NCBI RefSeq assembly: GCF_014633365.1
Contig: NC_068348.1
Location: forward strand, 620,001-684,000
Reading direction: 5' to 3'
Origin: Diospyros lotus
Lineage: Eukaryota; Streptophyta; Magnoliopsida; Ericales; Ebenaceae
Length of the DNA stretch: 64,000 nt
The position numbers were made by a program, and so were the translations under genes. Shown one piece after another: positions 57,613 to 64,000 of this stretch. Below the pieces are notes generated by a model. The model saw nothing but the letters and a program-made list of their open reading frames with translations. It did not search any database and had not been told where the DNA came from. Numbering within the stretch: the stretch's first letter is position 1; each line of letters starts with the position of its first letter.

Positions 57613-58000
57613 TGTCACACCCGAGGGTATTATTGTAATTGAGTGTACATGAATAGAGGGAGGGGGGGGGGGGGTTATATGATGGTAACTAGAGGCTGAG
57701 ATGTAGAGGATTAGAGCCAAGTGCACATGGCCACTTGAGCTGAGTTCCCTACAAGCTATAACTAACTCTCTCTCCTATAAATAAGAGAATGCACACGAGG
57801 ATACAAGCTATAACTAACTCTCTCTCCTATAAATAAGAGAATGCACACGAGGATGGAGGTCACGTGAGGATAATTCCACAAATCTTTTCCCTCCAAATTC
57901 TCTCTCTCTGCCCTCTCTTTCTCGTGTTCTTCCTTTTCTGCTTACTCTCTATTCTTCCTCAATTACGGAAGAACCTTCCAATCAGATTCTAGATCTAACA
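57613..58000 (+). repeat. 5' LTR of the gypsy element (388 bp)
   Basis: Starts TGTCACACCCGAGGG, ends GATCTAACA. Contains a 13-base G run (57662-57674), a CTCCTATAAATAAGAG TATA-like region and a perfect 52-bp tandem duplication absent from the partner LTR. Confidence 0.88.
57751..57854 (+). repeat. perfect 52-bp tandem duplication inside the 5' LTR
   Basis: 57751-57802 and 57803-57854 are identical. The unit runs from ACAAGCTATAACTAACTC to GCACACGAGGAT and includes the TATA-like CCTATAAATA, so this LTR has two. The 3' LTR and the solo LTR have one copy. Confidence 0.9.
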
Positions 58001-58002
58001 TT

Positions 58003-58015
58003 TGGTATCAAAGCC
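58003..58015 (+). other. primer-binding site of the gypsy element
   Basis: TGGTATCAAAGCC lies two bases after the 5' LTR. It resembles the methionine-tRNA primer complement TGGTATCAGAGC with one change in the shared part. Confidence 0.75.
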
Positions 58016-58038
58016 AGCAACCTGATCGGTTAACAACT

Positions 58039-59120
58039 ATGGTTGAGGGCACTCGTGCGAAGCAAATGGAATCCAGATTGGATGCCATTGAATTGGGAAT
58101 GCAGGAGATCCAAGAGCAGGTCGACAATCGCTTGGAGACATTGGAATTCGGAATCCGAAACACACAAGAGGTGATCAGTCAGTGCCGATCGGAGAACGCG
58201 ACTCATTTGGAGCGAATCGTTGGTGGACTCAGGGAGGAATTTGCTAGACTAAGCCAGCAAATTAACCAGCAAGTAAGCGTCGCCTTGAGCATGTTTGCTC
58301 GACAGCCTAATGCTAGCCTCCCAACAGATTTTTCCCCTAGAGCTTCCTCTATGCCAATTCTGACAACACCATGGAATAGATCGAGATCCCATGATCTAGT
58401 AGAGGCTGAGGACTGAGTGGAGGCAAAGGAGGAGAATTTCCATAAGGGAGTGGGAGGAATTCACCCTACACCTACAAGGCCTAGAATGGAGATTCTCGCA
58501 TTTGAGAGGGACAGGCCTAGATGGTGGATGAGACAGTGTGAACAGGTGTTTTATCAGTACTGAATGGCTGAAATGGAGAAGGTAAACATGGCAGTCGTGT
58601 ATCTCAATGATGCCGATGCTTGGTTCCAGAATTGGCGTAGAGGTAGGATAGAGTGAAGTTGGCGAAGTTTGTGAATGGCCTTTGTAATAGGTTTGGAGAG
58701 AAGACTATAATTGATGTTATCGAGGAATTCAACAAACTGAGGCAAAAGGGGACAATGCAAGAGTATCAGGAAAGGTTTGAGGAACTTCGATCCCTACTAT
58801 CCTTGTCTCACCCCTCCCTGGATGAAGTCTACTTCGTGTCTAGCTTCATTAGTGGGTTGGATGATCAAATCTGGCCCATTGTTAAAATGCTCAATCCTAC
58901 ATTGGTGGGACAAGTGGCTGAGCAGGCTCACCTACATGAGATGGCTCTAGAGGCTTTTGCAAAGAGGCACAAGTTGTCCCCTAGAGGGAGCAAGGAAGAG
59001 AACTCTTATGGAGGAGTGAGTAAAGAGAGTAATCGGCCTTGGCCAAAGAGTGGACCGGGGGTAGAAGCCAACTCATTCCATCCCCAACCAAGGCCTTACC
59101 ATTGGATCAAAAGAGAGAAT
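58039..59120 (+). pseudogene. gag remnant of the gypsy element
   Basis: Begins with an ATG and a coiled-coil-like N-terminus (58039-58416), closed by TGA at 58414. Further stops occur at 58561 and 58654. The frame reopens at 58653-59186 with a retrotransposon-gag region (FVNGLCNRFGE, MQEYQERFEELRSLL, FISGLDDQIWPIV). The zinc-knuckle zone near 59090-59170 is frameshifted and its Cys-rich motif is no longer readable in one frame. Confidence 0.82.
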
Positions 59121-59127
59121 TGGGGCA

Positions 59128-59586
59128 TTGCTTCCACTATGGGGAGAAATACAGGCCAGGACATTAGTGCAAAAGGATGCTCTTGACCATGGAAGGCCAA
59201 GGAAAGGAGGAAAAAGTGGGATAGAAGAAGAGGAAGAGCAGGAGGGGCAAATTGAAGGGGAAGCAGGGGAGATATCTATGCATGCCTTACAGGACTGTGC
59301 CTTGGGCAAGGTATTGAAGGTGACTGGAATTGTGGGGAAAAGAAGGTTGGTGGTACTCATTGACAATGGCAGTACCCATAGTTTCATGGATGAAGAAACG
59401 GCCACTAACCTGCAATGTGAGTTGCAGGAAACTCCCCCATTGTATGTTCTGATTGCGAACGGGAGCCGTATGGTAAGCCAACTTAAGTGCAAGGAGTTTG
59501 AATGGGTGATGAATGGACAAAAATTCTTAGCCGATTTGAGAATTCTCAGGCTAAAAGGGTGCCAAATTGTGATGGGTGGAGACTAG
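59128..59586 (+). pseudogene. retropepsin-like protease remnant
   Basis: An open stretch contains LIDNGSTHSFMDE, where DNGSTH occupies the place of the catalytic D-(S/T)-G motif of gypsy proteases; Asn in the second position is a variant of Asp-Ser/Thr-Gly. A later ILRLKGCQIVMGGD matches the usual end of the domain. It is closed by TAG at 59584. Confidence 0.78.
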
Positions 59587-59959
59587 ATGAGGACAGTTAG
59601 TCCCCTGGTGTTCAACTCCAACACTCTAGAAGTCACATTTGAAATAGGGGGATAGAGGATCACACTTAAGGGTTGTCAAGAGAAGGGGGAGTGTCGGGCC
59701 GTGTCCGGAAAGAAATTACAAAAGTTCCTGGAACAAGGAGGGACCTCTATGGGGCAGCTACACTCTCTCCATGCCATAGAGACAACAGTGGATCAGGGAG
59801 AAGACCCTCCCAAGGAGAGACAAGGAAGAGAATGGCACCTTATGCCCCGGGCCAGAGTACCAACCACCACTCAGGTACATTCTCACGAACCAATTCAACT
59901 ATTGTTGATGGAGTTTGAGGAAATCTTTGCTAATCCTTCGTTCCTACCCCCCACCCCGA

Positions 59960-61226
59960 TTCCTTGATCACTCAATTCACCTCAAACCAAATAGTGAACC
60001 GGTTAACCTAAGAGCCTATCGATACTCCCTTGTTCAAAAAGCTGAGATTTAAAAACTAGTAAGGGAGATGTTAGGGAAGTCCCTTATTCAACCAAGCCAA
60101 AGTCCATTTGCTTCCCCGGTTCTCTTAGCTAAAAAGAAGGATGGCTCATGGAGGTTCTGTGTAGACTACAAGCAACTAAACTCCATAACCATAAAATCAA
60201 GTTCCCAATACCCATCATTGAGGACCTCTTAGATGAGCTGACCAGGGCCTCAATTTTTCCAAATTGAACATCACCTCACGGTATCACCAAATTCGAATGA
60301 ACCCTGAGGACTGCCCTAAAACAGCCTTCCGCACCCACCAAGGACATTATGAGTTCTTGGTTATGCCCTTTGGGCTCACAAATGCTCCTGCAACCTTTCA
60401 AGCCCTCATGAAGCACATCTTTGGTCCTTACCTTAGAAAATCCGTGCTAGTATTCTTTGATGATATCTTAGTCTATAGCCCTAACCTAGACTAGCACTTG
60501 ATCCACCCAAGGAAGGCATTTGAAATCCTTAAACACCATCAACTTTATGTGAAGAGGTTGGAGTGTACTTTTGCAAAGACCAGGATGGAGTATCTCGGCC
60601 ATATTATATCTGGCCAAGGGGTAAGCACTGACCCCCAAAAGGTTGCAACTATGAAACAGTGGCCTAAACCTAAGACCCTTAAGGAGTTGAGAGGGTTCCT
60701 AAGACTCACAGGTTATTACTGAAGGTTTATTAAGGGGTACAAAGTGATCAGTAAACCCCTCACCAATTTGCTAAAGAATAACAACTTCCACTGGGGTGAT
60801 GAGGCTAAGAATGCCTTTGAGTCCCTCAAGGAGGCTATGACCCAAGCCCCCATATTAGCATTGTTGAATTTCTCCAAGGAGTTTATTCTAGAGATCGATG
60901 CTTGTGACACCGGAATAGGGGCAATACTAATTCAATAAGGCAGGCCAATAGCTTATATGGGTCAAGCCCTTGCCCCAAGGCATCTCAGCCTAAGTATCTA
61001 TGACAAGGAGCTGTTAGTCATATTAATGGCCATTGAGAAGTGGAGATATTACCTGGAAGGGAGGCAATTCATCATCTGGACAGACCACAAGAGCCTGAAG
61101 TTTTTGTCGCAACAACAGGCATATAATCAGTTACAAAGAAAAGGAATCACTGAGCTAATGGGGTTTGACTACATAATTCAATATAGAAAGGGAAAGGAGA
61201 ACCTAGTGGTACATGCATTGTCATGA
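59960..61226 (+). pseudogene. reverse transcriptase and RNase H remnant
   Basis: Start of RT ([20 protein letters not shown]) is near 60100-60160 in one frame. After shifts near 60190-60255 the domain continues from 60264 with a fingers/palm segment and [10 protein letters not shown], where FDD replaces the YxDD-type active site (F/Y variation is common). RNase H (EIDACDTGIGAIL, IYDKELLVILMAIEKWR, WTDHKSLKFL) follows. From 60264 to 61226 one frame is kept but cut by stops at 60492, 60720, 60936 and 61224. Confidence 0.85.
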
Positions 61227-61265
61227 AGGGAGAATGAGGGTAGTTGCCATGCCTTATCTACCCTG

Positions 61266-62690
61266 GTGCCTGATTGGGTGCAAAGCATAACTAGCAGTTA
61301 TGAGCAAACAAGTTGGGTCAAAGAAATTTTGACCAGATTATCAATACAACCCCAGGAGGACTCAAGGTATGCTCTCAAGGGGGGATTACTTAGATACCAT
61401 GATAGGGTGGTAATTGGAAAGGATGAGCAACTAAAGAAGCGAATTCTACAGTCCCTAGATGATTCTCCCATTAAAGGGCATTCGAGGCTGAATGTGACTT
61501 ACCACCAAGTAAGACAGCTCTTCTATTGGCCAAGACATAAAAAGATGTGACCAAGTATGTTCTACAGTACACCACTTGCCAAAGGTGCAAGCATGGGCAA
61601 ATGCCCCACCCAAGTCTTCTCGAACCCTTGGAGATACCTTCCCAAGCTTGGGAACAAATCTCTATGGACTTCATAAAAGGGCTGCCAAGGTCGGAGGGCT
61701 TTGACACTATCCTAGTGGTGGTTGACAAGATGACCAAATTCAACCATTTCATCATCCAAGCACACCCGTTTACTGCTGCAGAAGTGGCAAGGAAGCTGAT
61801 GGACTCTGTGTTTGAGCTACATGGGTTGCCAAGGGCAGTGGTTTCAGATAGAGATAAGGTATTTACCAATCAATTTTGGAAAACCTTATTCCAATGGTTG
61901 GGAATTGGATTAAGTTTGTCATCAGCTTACCATCCTGAAACTAGTGGGCAAACCGAGTAGGTAAATCAATGTTTAGAAACATACCTAAGGTGTTTGTGCT
62001 TTACAAAGCAAAGGAGTTGGAGTACGTGGATGGCTTTGGCACAATGGTGGTACAACACCAACTATCATATAGCCCATAAGAGGACTCCATTTGAGGCACT
62101 GTTCGGATATCCACCCCCTATAATTCTTGTTGTCATGCACTACACTCCAGTCGAGACCACAGCAAATCAGTATTTGCAGGCTAGACAGAATGCCTTGTAA
62201 GTGATCAAGAGGGAACTTACTATAGCCCAACAAAGGATGAAGCAAATGGCGGATAGACACCACACAAACAGAACCTTTGAGGTGGGTGAAGAGGTCTATT
62301 TGAAGGTGAAAAGGTTTCAACAACACCTTTTCACTAAGGGTCATACATCTAAAATTAGCCCTAAGTACTACGGGCCCTTCAGAATCATTGCTAAGATAGG
62401 ACCCATGGCCTATTGGTTACAACTTCCGGATGGAGTGGGGCTGCATCTAGTGTTCCATGTATCCTTCCTAAAGAAGGCAATGGGAACAATTGAAGGAGTA
62501 AGCGAGGAGGTACCCGAGTTAATTGAAGATCACATAGTGGAAGTGGAGCCCAAAGTTGTGCTAGAGAAGAGGGTGATCTACCAGGACTCCCTTCCTCTCA
62601 CACAAGTCTTGGTGCAATTGACCCATTTGCACCCCGATAATACCACTTAGGAGTACCTCCCAGACCTCCTCCAACGGTATCTAAGGGTGG
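61266..62690 (+). pseudogene. integrase remnant with chromodomain-like tail
   Basis: An N-terminal HHCC-like part (GHSRLNVTYHQV...YWP) lies at about 61470-61545. A frameshift near 61547 leads to the CCxxC side (TTCQRCKHGQ) and the catalytic core with D (MDFIKGLP), D (VSDRDKVF) and a late E within the SSAYHPETSGQTE region. The second frame is cut by stops at 61958, 62198 and 62648. The end resembles gypsy integrase C-termini (KISPKYYGPFRI) and a chromodomain-like LTHLHPDNTT segment. Confidence 0.85.
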
Positions 62691-62728
62691 CCAGACTTCT
62701 CTAATATCTTGGGGACAAGAAATCCTTC

Positions 62729-62742
62729 AAGGGGGGGGCGGT
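62729..62742 (+). other. polypurine tract of the gypsy element
   Basis: AAGGGGGGGGCGGT directly precedes the 3' LTR, the expected place of plus-strand priming. Confidence 0.75.
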
Positions 62743-62977
62743 TGTCACAACCTGAGGGTATCATTGTAATTGAGTGTATATGAATAGCCCCGGGGGGGGG
62801 GGACACGATGGTAACTAGAGGCTAAGATGTAGAGGATTAGAGCCAAGTACACATGGCCACTTGAGTTGAGTTCTCTAGAAGCTATAACTAACTCACTCTC
62901 CTATAAAAAAGAGAATACACACGAGAATGGGGATCATGTGAGGAGAATTCCATTGATCTTTTCCATCCAAATTCTCT

Positions 62978-63024
<47 letters not shown>

Positions 63025-63112
63025 CTCTCTTTCTCGTGTTCTTCCTTTTCCGCTTACTCTTTGTTCTTCCTCAATTACGGAAGAACCTTCCAGTCAGATT
63101 CTAGATCTGACA
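62743..63112 (+). repeat. 3' LTR of the gypsy element (370 bp)
   Basis: Starts TGTCACAACCTGAGGG and ends GATCTGACA. It has a G run at 62792-62802 in the same place as the 5' LTR and an expanded (CT)n tract at 62982-63021, longer than in the 5' LTR. Confidence 0.88.
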
Positions 63113-64000
63113 CTCTAGAGATACTAGAAAGTTTGATTTTGTTTCTTAATTTAATTTGCATACCTATCTTGCTAGTTGCTAGGGTTATGTGAGTGCATAG
63201 GTAACTCACAGTGTTTCAATTTCATAAGATTGATTTAGTATGCAAAATGAATTACTAATCTCCTCCTTTGGTATTTTCTATCTTCTTCTCTTTCTTCTTC
63301 TGCATCTTCCTGTCACTGTCAGATCTCTTTTTCCTTTTTTCTTCACCTAAGTTTCCAATCCTTGAATGCTTCCACATAATTGGTCAGGCCAAATTTCAAT
63401 CCACTCCGATTATCACAATATCACAGCACCATGGCATATCATCAATAATCAGCAGTATCTAATTAACATCACATCTCTCCCATTAACTTTAACAAAAAGT
63501 CCAAGCCCACTCAACAAGGAGACAATTAATCCACTAACTGCCAACAGCAACTCACAGCCAGTCCTTGCCTATCACAGAAGCTTGTCGCGACCTACGCTAC
63601 TTCCAAATAACAGGTGACCAGCACATGGCAATCAACATCCCCTTATGGATTCTGTGTCCACCTTACACCCTTGTGAAGGAGACAAGAGGTGCTTGGATAT
63701 AGGAGGCACTTGTATATTCTAGAAAGAGAAAGATACACGCTAGTGAGAGACCCTCTCTAGGACCACTCAAGATCTTCTACGATTTCCAGAATACAATACC
63801 TAAGGTACATCAATTAGAATCAATGGCTAAAATTATAATTCTACAACATTCTATGTATAAATATCTAAGATATTTAGAAGATAACATTCTAGAACCTGAG
63901 GTACTAGAACCATCCTGAAAAACTAAAACTAGAACCTTAGACTCTCAAGTCTCCACAAAGGACTAGAGAATTCTGACAGCTTCCAATAACCTCCAATACT
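63113..64000. other. unassigned DNA at the right edge
   Basis: No gene recognised. The stretch 63700-63960 is rich in TTCTAGAA/CTAGAA-type words and in AATATCTAAGATATTT, reminiscent of a plant LTR, but no pair or boundary is visible before the window ends. Confidence 0.35.

Larger units (their letters stand above)
57613..63112 (+). mobile_element. decayed full-length Ty3/gypsy LTR retrotransposon (5.5 kb), probably chromovirus type
   Basis: The element has two LTRs, a primer-binding site, a polypurine tract and remnants of gag, protease, reverse transcriptase, RNase H and integrase in the Ty3/gypsy order (integrase after RNase H). The flanks CTCTG (57608-57612) and CTCTA (63113-63117) agree at 4 of 5 bases and are read as the target duplication. 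The coding region is broken by at least ten in-frame stops and several frameshifts, so it is dead. A chromodomain-like end after the integrase suggests the chromovirus branch. A solo LTR of the same family lies at 30746-31101. LTRs are about 90% alike by eye, so the insertion is old. Confidence 0.88.

Noticed and set aside
1..64000. CRISPR array, biosynthetic gene cluster, rRNA or organelle insertion
   Set aside because: No regularly spaced identical repeats with unique spacers, no co-functional enzyme genes, and no recognisable rRNA or plastid/mitochondrial gene segments.

Overview
The window is nuclear DNA of a dicot plant. The genes have many introns and AT-rich introns and spacers, the proteins belong to plant-specific families (GRAS, F-box/PP2, plant BAG, HLB1-type TPR), and the spacers hold typical plant transposable elements (Ty3/gypsy, TRIM, hAT-like, PIF/Harbinger-like, L1 LINE). 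The species cannot be named from sequence alone.

Six protein-coding genes could be traced exon by exon, and every splice junction keeps the reading frame. From left to right they are: (1) a BAG-family co-chaperone, minus strand, 4412-5572, 4 coding exons, 262 aa; (2) an Acinus-type SAP-domain RNA-binding protein, minus, 8019-12452, 4 coding exons, 774 aa, with a long 5'-leader intron; (3) an HLB1-like TPR protein, plus, 19580-32163, 14 exons, 541 aa; (4) RRP36, a ribosomal-RNA processing factor, plus, 35400-40413, 9 coding exons, 247 aa; (5) an F-box PP2-A (phloem-protein-2-like) protein, minus, 41424-44699, 3 exons, 290 aa; (6) SCL28, a GRAS regulator, minus, 50651-52684, one exon, 677 aa. 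They are ordinary housekeeping or regulatory genes with no shared pathway, and this is not a gene cluster.

The rest is mobile or repetitive DNA. The last 6.4 kb carries a decayed full-length Ty3/gypsy element (57613-63112) with both LTRs, primer-binding site, polypurine tract and gag, protease, RT/RNase H and integrase remnants. A solo LTR of the same family, with a perfect 5-bp target duplication, sits in an intron of the HLB1-like gene. Intron 1 of that gene also holds a complete 418-bp TRIM element. Three hAT-like elements with 8-bp target duplications (2013, 15614, 18487), several PIF/Harbinger-like elements with 3-bp duplications, and three copies of a further AT-rich MITE family were delimited by eye.

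The most informative regulatory signal is upstream of SCL28: two exact MSA-type (YCYAACGGYYA) sites, two weaker ones and four G-boxes, fitting the known control of SCL28 by MYB3R mitotic regulators. RRP36 has a telo-box near its likely start, as expected of ribosome-biogenesis genes. I found no CRISPR array, rRNA, recognisable tRNA or gene cluster, and no convincing evidence of an undescribed biological system.
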